A stretch of DNA of 33,309 nt from Hyphomonas sp. (GCA_002700305.1 PACZ01000053.1:99156-132464), one strand, 5' to 3'. Counted from the stretch's first letter, positions 24,916 through 32,193 are shown. The notes: a model not told the origin generated them from the letters alone. Program-made: numbers and translations.

Positions 24916-25155
24916 TCAGTGCACGCTGACCGGGGTCAGGTCATGCATCCGGGCCGCTGCGAAAGCGGCGTCGCGGCCTTCCACGATGGCCAGTTGCTGG
25001 CCGTCTGCAGAGGACACGATAAACAGGTCTTCCGGCCGGCCGATCCCTTCAAGGGCATTGGCGGGCACGAGATCCTGCACTTCGTCTACCGCCAGGTGGC
25101 GAATGTAGACGATGGGCTCCGCATCGAAGCGGGGTGTGGTTTCGTCGTTTAACAT
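24916..25155 (-). CDS. DUF1150 family small protein
   Basis: The 79-residue acidic protein reads PIVYIRHLAVDEV early, then LFIVSSADGQQLAIVEGRDAAFAAAR and a short tail. This matches the alphaproteobacterial DUF1150 pattern (IVYVRPV followed by YAIHAADGTRLGLADDRDLAFAAAR, as I remember it). The biochemical role is unknown. In other alphaproteobacteria the gene often sits beside small heat-shock (Hsp20/IbpA) genes, but none is next to it here. The ATG at 25155 has AAGGAG 7 bases upstream. The frame extends upstream to 25245, through the putative leader. A heat-shock-type promoter is visible about 80-105 bp upstream. Confidence 0.8.
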   Translation of the reverse strand: MLNDETTPRFDAEPIVYIRHLAVDEVQDLVPANALEGIGRPEDLFIVSSADGQQLAIVEGRDAAFAAARMHDLTPVSVH

Positions 25156-25232
25156 GTCGGCACTCCTTTCCGTCGCACGACAGATACGGCGAACATGAGG
25201 TCCCTTGGGTGGGCACCTTTCGTTCCCTATCA

Positions 25233-25260
25233 AGGTGGGGTGCAATTGCGGCGCTTCAAG
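25233..25260 (-). promoter_or_regulatory. RpoH (sigma-32)-like promoter for the DUF1150 gene
   Basis: On the minus strand, CTTGAA (25260-25255), a 14-bp spacer and CCCCACCT (25240-25233) closely resemble the sigma-32 consensus CTTGAA-N13-17-CCCCATnT. Transcription would begin near 25226, leaving about 70 bases of leader before the ATG at 25155. Confidence 0.55.
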
Positions 25261-25374
25261 TGCCAGGATGAGGCGTCTTCAGGGCGGCCGATCACGGAAA
25301 ATTGCTGTCTCTTCCTCGCCTTATGTGCTGTGTCTGCTGCACATCACACAACACAGCCTCGCCGGGACCGAGAC

Positions 25375-26025
25375 ATGCCAGCCGACTTCCTCAGCCTCTA
25401 CCTGCCGAATTTGTTACTGATCCTGTCCGTCTTCATTGTCGGCGCGGCCAGTCCCGGCCCGGCGACGCTGATGATCATGAACGTCTCGGCCCGTGAAGGC
25501 CGGGCGGCGGGTGTGATGTTGTCGCTGGGAATCGTCACCGGATCGGTCTTCTGGGCCTTAGTGGCCGCGCTCGGCTTTGTCGCAGCGCTGAAGACCTCGG
25601 TCCTTTTCTTCACGGCCATGAAAATGGCGGGTGGCCTCTACCTGCTGTTCCTGGCGTTAAGGGCATTCCGCTCGGCCAGCCGCAAACCTGCAGCAGGCGT
25701 TACGGAGGAGGCGCCCGCACCCGTCCCGCACGGGACACAATACCTGCGCGGACTGTTGTTGCACCTGACGAATCCGAAAGCGCCGCTGGTCTGGATGGCC
25801 ACCCTGTCGGTCGGTGCAGCGGCCACGGTCCCGCCAGCCTTCCTGTTCACGGCCGTCGCGCTGTGCGCACTCGCCGGAACGGGCGTGTTTGTGGGCTATG
25901 CCTGCCTGTTTTCGACACGGTCAGCGGTGGCGGCGTACCGGAAAATGCGCCGCCCGTTCGATATCGTGATCGGCACGTTGTTTGGCGCGGCGGGAATCAG
26001 GCTGCTGACGCTGAAAACCGCGTAG
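25375..26025 (+). CDS. LysE/RhtB-family amino-acid exporter
   Basis: The 216-residue protein has about six hydrophobic helices. It starts with LPNLLLILSVFIVGAASPGPATLMIMNVS, containing the SPGP motif that marks LysE/RhtB exporters. GGLYLLFLALRAFRSA (helix 3 end) and LLLHLTNPKAPLVWMATLS (the NPK motif) follow. It exports an amino acid or derivative across the inner membrane, and the substrate is not predictable. I chose the ATG at 25375. The SD is weak (GGGACCGAG), and the 60 extra codons upstream are not membrane-like. It is divergent from DUF1150 and converges on tRNA-Ala. Confidence 0.9.
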   Translation: MPADFLSLYLPNLLLILSVFIVGAASPGPATLMIMNVSAREGRAAGVMLSLGIVTGSVFWALVAALGFVAALKTSVLFFTAMKMAGGLYLLFLALRAFRSASRKPAAGVTEEAPAPVPHGTQYLRGLLLHLTNPKAPLVWMATLSVGAAATVPPAFLFTAVALCALAGTGVFVGYACLFSTRSAVAAYRKMRRPFDIVIGTLFGAAGIRLLTLKTA

Positions 26026-26053
26026 AAATCGCCTGAATTGTCCGGAAGGAAAA

Positions 26054-26129
<76 letters not shown>

Positions 26130-26176
26130 GGACCGGGAAGAGCGGGGTTTATCCCCCCCTCTTCCGGCTTTCAAGT

Positions 26177-26695
26177 CTATTTCTCATCTTCCTCGTCATC
26201 GTCGAGGGTAAGATCGTCATCATCGTCGCTGTCGTCGTCGATTTCGAAATCATCGTCGTCATCGTCGGGCAGGATGATGTCGTCTTCATCGTCATCGTCG
26301 ACGCCGTCTTCATTGAAGCCAGCCGGCACTTTCTTGCCGGATTCGTCGTCTTCCTCGTCGTCGGCGCCTTCAAGGATCACTTCGTCGTCGTCTTCGCCGA
26401 GTTCCTTGGCCTGTTCCTCGTCGTCGGCTTCATCCTCATCGTCGGAATCATCGTCGCCGCGGGCGGCCGTTGCCTTCTCGTCTTCCTCGTCGTCATCCTC
26501 GTCATCGTCCTCGGCCTTGACCGCAGCGCGGGCAGCCTTGGCTTTCACCTTGGTGATGGTGGTGCGGATGACTTCATCTTCGGGGTCGAATTCCTCCCCG
26601 CATTTCGGGCAAACGCACGGGCGTTTGTTGAGGTCATAAAAACGGGCTTCGCAGGATGGGCAAACCTGTTTGGTTCCAAGCTTGTCTTTCGACAC
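26177..26695 (-). CDS. TIGR02300 family 'FYDLN' zinc-ribbon protein with long acidic tail
   Basis: The 172-residue protein begins MSKDKLGTKQVCPSCEARFY then DLNKRPCVCPKCG. This is a four-Cys zinc ribbon (Cys12, 15, 29, 32, with an extra Cys27) and the FYDLN signature (19-23). After residue 60 it becomes almost entirely Asp/Glu (for example 62-73 and 134-172), so it is strongly acidic and probably disordered. The family is restricted to alphaproteobacteria and has no known function, to my knowledge. The start is GTG at 26695 with GGAGG 9-10 bases upstream. It is divergent from aroA and followed by tRNA-Ala. A nucleic-acid or RNA-polymerase contact is speculation from the ribbon. Confidence 0.9.
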   Translation of the reverse strand: MSKDKLGTKQVCPSCEARFYDLNKRPCVCPKCGEEFDPEDEVIRTTITKVKAKAARAAVKAEDDDEDDDEEDEKATAARGDDDSDDEDEADDEEQAKELGEDDDEVILEGADDEEDDESGKKVPAGFNEDGVDDDDEDDIILPDDDDDDFEIDDDSDDDDDLTLDDDEEDEK

Positions 26696-26807
26696 GGGCG
26701 AACGCCTCCTCGTTGGATTTCTGGATTTTGATCTGGGCGGCGCTTGCCATGAACGTCGCGCGCTGTCAAAGCCCCAATTCACGCAAAAATTCAGCTCGGA
26801 ATTCTTC

Positions 26808-28130
26808 ATGGTCTGGACCAGCCGTCCCGTCAAATCCCTTAAAGGCGCCGTCCGGGCCCCCGGGGACAAATCCTGCAGCCACCGCGCCCTGATTTTCGGG
26901 GGGCTTGCAGAGGGCACCAGCCGCTTCACAGGCATGCTGGAAGGCGACGATGTCCTGCGTACCGGACAGGCCATGCAGGCCCTCGGCGCGGACGTGAAAC
27001 GCCTTGGCGGCGGCGCCTGGGAAGTGACGGGCGTCGGCGCCAAAGGCCTCTCCTCTCCGGCAGGCGTGCTGGACTTCGGAAATTCCGGCACGGGTTCGCG
27101 CCTGATGATGGGCGTCATGGCGGGCCATGCCCTGACCGCTGAGCTGACCGGCGATAAAAGCCTCTGCTCGCGCCCGATGAACCGGATCCTCACCCCGCTG
27201 CGCCAAATGGGCCTGACGGACACGGCGGGCCCGGACGGGCGCCTGCCCTTCTCGCTGACCGGGTCGAAAACCCTGCAGGCGATCACCTACGCCCCGCCGC
27301 AGGCCTCAGCGCAGGTGAAGTCCGCCGTCATGCTGGCGGGCCTCTCCGCTGTTGGCACCACCATTGTGGAAGAAGCCAAGCCCACCCGCGACCACACAGA
27401 GCGCATGCTGCGCGGCTTTGGCGCCGAAGTGGGCGTTGAGCGCAAGCCGGGCGAGCCGACGCGCATCTCCGTTCCGGGCGGCCAGGTGCTACGCGCGATT
27501 GAAGCCGCGATTCCGGGCGACCCCTCCTCTGCCGCCTTCCTGGTGGCAGCGGGCATCCTCTCCCCGGCCAGTGACGTTCAGATCGATGGCGTCATGTCGA
27601 ACCCGACCCGGTCCGGCTTCTATGATGTCGCAAACCTGATGGGCGCGCATCTCGGCGCCGAAGAGGCCGGCGAAGCTGCCGGCGAGCGCCAGATCAATAT
27701 CGCGTCCGGCTATGCGCAGCTCAAAGGCATCCATGTGCCGGAACGCTATGTCGCCGCCATGATCGACGAATTCCCGATCCTCGCAGTGCTCGCTGCCTTT
27801 GCCGAAGGTGAGACCGTGGTCACCGGCGCGGAAGAGCTGCGCGTGAAAGAGAGCGACCGCATCGATGCCACCGTTGCCATGCTGCGCGCCAATGGCGTCG
27901 AGGCGGAAGGCACGCCGGACGGCTTCATCGTGCAGGGCTGCGCCGGCAAGGTGCCGGGCGGCGGCCTCGTCGAAACCCATCACGACCACCGCATCGCCAT
28001 GAGCGCCCTCATCATGGGCACCGCCGCGCAGAACCCTGTCAGCGTCGACGACATCTCCATGATCGATACATCGTATCCGAACTTCCTCGCGCATATGGCG
28101 ACGCTGGGGGCGGATATTTCGAAGGGGTGA
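26808..28130 (+). CDS. aroA: 3-phosphoshikimate 1-carboxyvinyltransferase (EPSP synthase), class II
   Basis: EPSP synthase joins phosphoenolpyruvate to shikimate 3-phosphate in the shikimate pathway. The 440-residue protein has APGDKSCSHRALIFGG (Lys21, Ser22), LDFGNSGTGSRLMMG (89-102), ASAQVKSAVMLAGL, PTRDHTERML, MIDEFPILAVLAAFAEG, ELRVKESDR and DHRIAMS. Overall it resembles the Agrobacterium CP4 class II enzyme. At the position of CP4 Ala100, which confers glyphosate insensitivity, this protein has Gly94 (GNSGTG). The ATG at 26808 matches the family N-terminus. The frame is open to 26670 but overlaps the TIGR02300 start region. In relatives cmk and rpsA follow directly, but here about 3.4 kb intervenes. 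Confidence 0.96.
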   Translation: MVWTSRPVKSLKGAVRAPGDKSCSHRALIFGGLAEGTSRFTGMLEGDDVLRTGQAMQALGADVKRLGGGAWEVTGVGAKGLSSPAGVLDFGNSGTGSRLMMGVMAGHALTAELTGDKSLCSRPMNRILTPLRQMGLTDTAGPDGRLPFSLTGSKTLQAITYAPPQASAQVKSAVMLAGLSAVGTTIVEEAKPTRDHTERMLRGFGAEVGVERKPGEPTRISVPGGQVLRAIEAAIPGDPSSAAFLVAAGILSPASDVQIDGVMSNPTRSGFYDVANLMGAHLGAEEAGEAAGERQINIASGYAQLKGIHVPERYVAAMIDEFPILAVLAAFAEGETVVTGAEELRVKESDRIDATVAMLRANGVEAEGTPDGFIVQGCAGKVPGGGLVETHHDHRIAMSALIMGTAAQNPVSVDDISMIDTSYPNFLAHMATLGADISKG

Positions 28131-28287
28131 GTGGCTGGCAATCGCCGGAAGCCGACATCCGCACTAACGTCTGTGGACGCACACTATCACGCCAAGCTGG
28201 ATGATCTCGGGCGATGCTTCAAATAGCGGAACGGGTTCTGGCTCATTTGCCGATGCGAAACGCCAGAACTGGCCACCTCAAGCCCGG
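28131..28287. repeat. Intergenic segment with an 8-bp inverted repeat after aroA
   Basis: No gene is seen between aroA and the lipoprotein gene. GTTCTGGC (28235-28242) and GCCAGAAC (28262-28269) form a perfect inverted repeat over 19 bases, with no T-run on either side. It may be an RNA hairpin at the end of the aroA transcript. Confidence 0.4.
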
Positions 28288-28680
28288 TTAATCTGACAAT
28301 GCCGACACATCTATTAAACAGGGTTCAATCGTGGTGACCCCCTCTTTCTTCATTAAACGCATGTTTTCAACACTCTCAATAGTTTTAACTCTAAACTCCT
28401 TGGAATAGCCAACTGTGCCAGTAATCTGGTAAACGTCTCCATCACAGTGATCTCTTTTGTAATATTGGATCACATAAGCATCCGCCACTTTGCGGTCACT
28501 CACCCAATATACGTTGCTATATCCCCCATCCATGTCACCAGAGAATCCCTCGTATGCAAACAAGGCGCGTGATGTCGGCCGCACATACACTTCTATTGTC
28601 AAGTGCTCCTGCTGGGGGGATTTGTTTGAGCAGCCACTAACCAGCAGAACGCAAAGTAGGATATTGTAGGTCTTTCTCAT
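28288..28680 (-). CDS. Small low-GC hypothetical lipoprotein
   Basis: The 130-residue protein has a clear lipoprotein signal, MRKTYNILLCVLLVSGC, with lipobox VSGC (Cys17) and Ser at +2. About 110 residues of mixed beta sequence follow, with two further Cys (DHCDGD and EPCLID) that could pair. I recognise no family. Lines counted by hand are about 43-47% GC, far below the neighbours, and TTA/CAT-type codons are frequent, which suggests horizontal transfer. It is oriented against aroA and the downstream genes. No good SD is visible before the ATG. A tRNA-like fragment lies about 70 bp upstream of its start. Confidence 0.72.
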   Translation of the reverse strand: MRKTYNILLCVLLVSGCSNKSPQQEHLTIEVYVRPTSRALFAYEGFSGDMDGGYSNVYWVSDRKVADAYVIQYYKRDHCDGDVYQITGTVGYSKEFRVKTIESVENMRLMKKEGVTTIEPCLIDVSALSD

Positions 28681-28954
28681 GACTAATTCTGCCCGTCAGA
28701 ATGGTGAATACTGTCATTGTAGCCAACAAATACTGGCAAAGGCCAATGAGCGGAGAAACACGGATTCGAACCTTGGGCATCCTTGCCGAAATACGTTATC
28801 CATCTTGATGGCCTGAACCGCCGCAATGGGCCAATAGTCGCCTTTCGTGAATCCACTTCGACAGCAGACTCATACCCTCCCTATGAAGAACAGCCCCGCG
28901 CTGATACGTCTCTTCCGGTCGCCTGAACCAGGCGGCGAAACGAAGTGACCTCTG
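28681..28954. other. Gene-free segment holding a tRNA-Ser-like 3' fragment
   Basis: No supported gene lies here. At 28750-28784 (minus strand) the sequence reads like the 3' part of a tRNA-Ser. There is a GGCA/TGCC variable arm, a T-arm with GGTTCGAATCC (one stem mismatch), an acceptor strand TTTCTCC then G, and no CCA. No matching 5' half is present, so it is not an intact tRNA. A 25-codon frame starting near 28873 (minus) has a GGAGG but no other support. Confidence 0.5.
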
Positions 28955-29461
28955 ATGCCCCGTCTCGTTCTTTATCCCGGCAGCCTGCTCGACATTGAGA
29001 CGGACGTGATCGTCAATGCTGCCAATTCCAGCCTGATGGGCGGCGGCGGGGTGGATGGCGTGATCCACTATGCGGCCGGGCCAGCGCTGAAAGAGGCCTG
29101 CCGGCCGCTGGCCCCCTGCCCGCCGGGGGAAGTGCGCGTCACCGAAGGCTTCGGCCTTGCCCCGCGCCTCATCTTCCACACGGTCGGCCCCATCTGGCAT
29201 GGCGGGCAGAATGGCGAAGCGGACATTCTGGCGAACTGCTACCGCAATTGCCTCACCGAGCTTTCGAACCGCGGCCTTCGCCGCATCGTCTTCCCGGCCA
29301 TCTCGACCGGCGCCTATGGCTACCCGCCCGCGCAGGCTGCACACATCGCCGTCACCATTTGCGCCCGCCACCCGATGGCGCGCGACGCCGACATCGTCTT
29401 CGCCGTGATCGACCCGCAAAACCGGGCCGCAATCGCTGCCGCGCTGAACGCCGTCCGCTAG
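28955..29461 (+). CDS. Macrodomain protein, probable O-acetyl-ADP-ribose deacetylase/ADP-ribosyl hydrolase
   Basis: The 168 residues form a single stand-alone macrodomain of MacroD/YmdB type. Visible are DVIVNAANSSLMGGGGVDGVIH (17-38, with the Asn and Gly-rich loop that bind ADP-ribose and catalyse), AAGPALKEAC and the second loop FPAISTGAYGYP (112-123). Family members remove O-acetyl from ADP-ribose or mono-ADP-ribose from proteins, in the cytoplasm. The SD is weak. It is GC-rich like the host genome, and it is followed 56 bp later by the flavin oxidoreductase on the same strand. Confidence 0.92.
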   Translation: MPRLVLYPGSLLDIETDVIVNAANSSLMGGGGVDGVIHYAAGPALKEACRPLAPCPPGEVRVTEGFGLAPRLIFHTVGPIWHGGQNGEADILANCYRNCLTELSNRGLRRIVFPAISTGAYGYPPAQAAHIAVTICARHPMARDADIVFAVIDPQNRAAIAAALNAVR

Positions 29462-29517
29462 TCCCCTGCCCCAGCGGCATAAATTGACGTCTCCGTGCCC
29501 TGCGCCAAAGTGTGGGC

Positions 29518-30600
29518 ATGACTGATCTTTCTTCTCCCCTGACTCTCGCCCATGGCCCGGCCATGAAGAACCGCTTCATGCTGGCGCCGCTCACCAACCT
29601 GCAGAGCCACGCTGACGGCACGCTCAGTGATGACGAATTCCGCTGGCTGACCTATCGCGCCGAAGGCGGCTTTGGCCTGACCATGACCTGCGCGGCGCAT
29701 GTGCAGGCCATCGGCCAGGGCTTTCCCGGCCAGCTCGGCATTTTCGACGACAAGCATTTGCCGGGCCTGACGCGCCTGGCCGACGCGATCAACAAGACCG
29801 GCAGCCATTCGGTCGTCCAGCTGCACCATGCCGGCATGCGCTCGCCCGCCGATCTGATCGGTGAGGCTCCGGTCTGCCCGTCCGCCAATGAAGAGTTCGG
29901 CGCCCGCGCCCTGACGGGGGATGAGGTGAAACAGGCCTTCGACGCTTTCGTCGCGGCTGCAAAGCGCGCTGAGAAGGCCGGGTTCCATGGCGTCGAGCTG
30001 CACGGCGCGCACGGCTACCTGATCTGCCAGTTCCTCAGCGGCGAGGTGAACCTCCGCGAGGACGAATGGGGCGGCGCCTATGAGAACCGCGTGAAATTCC
30101 TGATGGAGATGATCGACGCGATCCGCAGCGAATGCGGCAAGCACTTCTCCCTCGGTGTGCGCCTGTCGCCGGAACGCTTCGGCATGGACATGGGCGAGAT
30201 CCGCCGTCTGGCCGGAGAGATCATGACCGGTGGCAAGGTCGACTATCTCGACATGTCGCTGTGGAACACATTCAAGGAGCCGCAGGACGAGGCCTATAAG
30301 GGCAAGCGTCTGGTCGACTGGTTCACAGACCTGCCGCGCGGCGACTGCCGCTTGGGCGCGGCGGGCAAGCTGACCACCGGCAAGGCCTGCCATGACGCGA
30401 TGGAGGCGGGGCTGGACTTTGTCGTCATCGGCCGCGGCGCCATCCTGCACCATGACTTCCCGGAGAAAGTGCTGGCCGATCCGGACTTCACCCCCATCGC
30501 CCTGCCCGTGCCCGAAGCCCACCTTCGCGCCGAAGGGCTGGGCGATGCCTTTGTGACCTACATGAAGTCATGGAAGGGCTTCGTTGAAGAGACCGCCTGA
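29518..30600 (+). CDS. NADH:flavin oxidoreductase, Old Yellow Enzyme family
   Basis: The 360-residue FMN-dependent TIM-barrel protein has KNRFMLAPLTN (17-27), VVQLHHAG (99-106), the signature GVELHGAHGYLICQFLS (158-174, with the His162/His165 substrate pair), NLREDEWGGAYENR (178-191) and DFVVIGRGAILHHDFPEKV near the end. OYEs reduce activated C=C bonds or oxidise related substrates, and the natural substrate is unknown. It lacks the C-terminal FAD/NAD domains of 2,4-dienoyl-CoA reductase. The ATG at 29518 is preferred over the GTG two codons upstream, and the SD is poor. It sits 46 bp ahead of an HSD10-like SDR, so a joint role in enoyl or acyl intermediates is possible. Confidence 0.9.
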   Translation: MTDLSSPLTLAHGPAMKNRFMLAPLTNLQSHADGTLSDDEFRWLTYRAEGGFGLTMTCAAHVQAIGQGFPGQLGIFDDKHLPGLTRLADAINKTGSHSVVQLHHAGMRSPADLIGEAPVCPSANEEFGARALTGDEVKQAFDAFVAAAKRAEKAGFHGVELHGAHGYLICQFLSGEVNLREDEWGGAYENRVKFLMEMIDAIRSECGKHFSLGVRLSPERFGMDMGEIRRLAGEIMTGGKVDYLDMSLWNTFKEPQDEAYKGKRLVDWFTDLPRGDCRLGAAGKLTTGKACHDAMEAGLDFVVIGRGAILHHDFPEKVLADPDFTPIALPVPEAHLRAEGLGDAFVTYMKSWKGFVEETA

Positions 30601-30646
30601 TCACCCTGTGATCCGGTATAGTCAGATATAATCAGGAGGAAACACC

Positions 30647-31429
30647 ATGCAGATCACGAACGAAACCGCCGCCGTCGTCACAGGCGGCGCCTCCGGCCTC
30701 GGCCAGGCCACCGCCCGTGCACTCGCCAAGGCCGGCGCAAAGGTCGCCATTTTCGACATTAACGAGGAAGCTGGCGAAGCCACCGCGAAAGAGATTGGCG
30801 GCGTCTTCTGCAATGTGAACATCATGGACGAAGACTCCTGCGTCGCCGGATTCGAGAAGGCCCGCGCCGCGAACGGCCAGGAACGGATCACCGTCCACTG
30901 CGCCATGGCGGCCAAGGGCGGCAAGACGCTGTCCTGGGACAAGGAGAACGCCCGCTACAAGCGCCTGCCGACCGAAGACTATGCCTTCGGCGCCCAGGGC
31001 GTGCTGGTCGCCTCCTACCGCATCGCGTCGCTCTCGGCGCTCGGCATGTCGTCCCTGCCGGAACTGGAAGACGGCGAGCGCGGCTGTATCACGCTGACGG
31101 CCTCCGTCGCGGCGCAGGACGGCCAGATCGGCCAAGTCGTCTATGGCTCCTGCAAGGCGGGCGTGAACGGCCTCGTCCTCCCCATGGCGCGGGACCTGAT
31201 GGACATCGGCATCCGCGTGAACTCGATCATGCCGGGCATCTTTGCGACGCCGCTGATGCTGCGCGCGCCGGAGAAGGTACTGAACAGCCTCGCCGCCTCG
31301 GTCCCCTTCCCCAAACGCCTCGGCAAACCGGAAGAATATGCGTCGCTGGCCATGGAGCTGGCCCGCAACACCTATTTCAATGGCCAGTGCATCCGCCTCG
31401 ACGGCGCGATCCGCATGGCGCCGAGATAA
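30647..31429 (+). CDS. SDR oxidoreductase, type II 3-hydroxyacyl-CoA dehydrogenase (HSD10)-like, with atypical catalytic residues
   Basis: The 260-residue Rossmann enzyme has TGGASGLG (12-19), Asp37 for NAD preference, TASVAA with Ser153, YGSCK with Tyr166/Lys170 and a C-terminal GQCIRLDGAIRMAPR that closely parallels HSD10. HSD10-type enzymes oxidise 3-hydroxyacyl-CoAs. Two usual features are missing. The NNAG/NCAG motif reads HCAM (84-87), and the Asn of the N-S-Y-K tetrad appears to be Gly115 (AFGAQG). A longer insert lies around 88-110. AGGAGG precedes the ATG and a TATAAT occurs at 30627-30632 without a good -35. It may act with the upstream flavin enzyme. Confidence 0.85.
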   Translation: MQITNETAAVVTGGASGLGQATARALAKAGAKVAIFDINEEAGEATAKEIGGVFCNVNIMDEDSCVAGFEKARAANGQERITVHCAMAAKGGKTLSWDKENARYKRLPTEDYAFGAQGVLVASYRIASLSALGMSSLPELEDGERGCITLTASVAAQDGQIGQVVYGSCKAGVNGLVLPMARDLMDIGIRVNSIMPGIFATPLMLRAPEKVLNSLAASVPFPKRLGKPEEYASLAMELARNTYFNGQCIRLDGAIRMAPR

Positions 31430-31441
31430 GGATTACTCGCG

Positions 31442-31471
31442 GCGGTTCCCGCGCCTCCGGCGCGGGGCCGC
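31442..31471. repeat. Very GC-rich hairpin between the SDR gene and cmk
   Basis: CCCGCGCC (31448-31455) and GGCGCGGG (31459-31466) pair over 3 bases. They are extended by GCGG/CCGC across a small internal loop. No T-run follows. It could be a REP-like element or an mRNA-end stem. The rest of the 125-bp gap holds nothing I can name. Confidence 0.5.
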
Positions 31472-31554
31472 TGCGCCTTCGCGTTGCTCGTGCGGGCGCC
31501 CCCTCGACTTCTCCTGCTTGACTTCCCGCGCGCCTTCACCCACTCCCCGCGGCC

Positions 31555-32193
31555 ATGATTATTGCGATCGATGGCACAACAGCGTCCGGCAAGGGCACGA
31601 TCTCGAAACGGCTGGCCAGGCAGTACGGCCTGCCCCATATGGACACTGGCCGCCTCTACCGGGCGACCGCCGTCGCGGCCCTGAAACAGGGCGTTGCGCT
31701 GGACGACGAGGCGAGCCTCGCAGACGTCGCCGCCTCCCTCGACCTGAACGATTTCGATGAAGCCGAGCTGCGCACCGCCGAAGCCGGAAAGGCCGCCTCC
31801 GTGGTCAGCGCCCTGCCAAAGGTCCGCCAGGCCCTGTACGAACTGCAGCGGGCCTTCGCCCTGCAGAAGGACGGCGCCCTCCTCGATGGCCGCGACATCG
31901 GTACGGTGATCGCCCCGGACGCCGATGTGAAGCTGTGGGTGGATGCCGATGTCGAGCAGCGCGGCTACCGGCGCTGGCGCGAACTGCTGGGCTTTGGCGA
32001 GGACGTCACGCTCGAACAGGTGATCCAGCAGCTGCGCGAACGCGACCAGCGCGACCAGAACCGCAAGGACGCCCCGGCCGCCATGGCGGCAGATGCTGTC
32101 TTGATCGATACCACCGACCTCTCTATAGAGGCCGCAGTGGAAAAGGCGCTGGCAGCTGTTGAGGCCGCTCTCGCCCGTGGAAACCGCACCTGA
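31555..32193 (+). CDS. cmk: Cytidylate kinase
   Basis: Cmk phosphorylates CMP and dCMP using ATP. The 212-residue protein has the P-loop IDGTTASGKGT (5-15), PHMDTGRLYRA (28-37 region, CMP binding) and LLDGRDIGTVIAPDADVKLWVDAD (the GRDIGT block). RGYRRWRELL and RERDQRDQNRKDAP (lid arginines) follow. Length is normal. The SD is weak (CCGCGG immediately upstream). It sits 147 bp before rpsA, the usual alphaproteobacterial order, but is separated from aroA by the inserted genes. Confidence 0.95.
   Translation: MIIAIDGTTASGKGTISKRLARQYGLPHMDTGRLYRATAVAALKQGVALDDEASLADVAASLDLNDFDEAELRTAEAGKAASVVSALPKVRQALYELQRAFALQKDGALLDGRDIGTVIAPDADVKLWVDADVEQRGYRRWRELLGFGEDVTLEQVIQQLRERDQRDQNRKDAPAAMAADAVLIDTTDLSIEAAVEKALAAVEAALARGNRT

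Noticed and set aside
26696-27286. Upstream extension of the TIGR02300 frame to a 369-residue protein
   Set aside because: The extra part is antisense to aroA. The GTG at 26695 has a ribosome site and matches the family start.
28796-28873. 25-codon minus-strand frame (MSLLSKWIHERR...) with a GGAGG
   Set aside because: It is too short, the SD is too close to the ATG, and it has no similarity I recognise. Not enough to call a gene.
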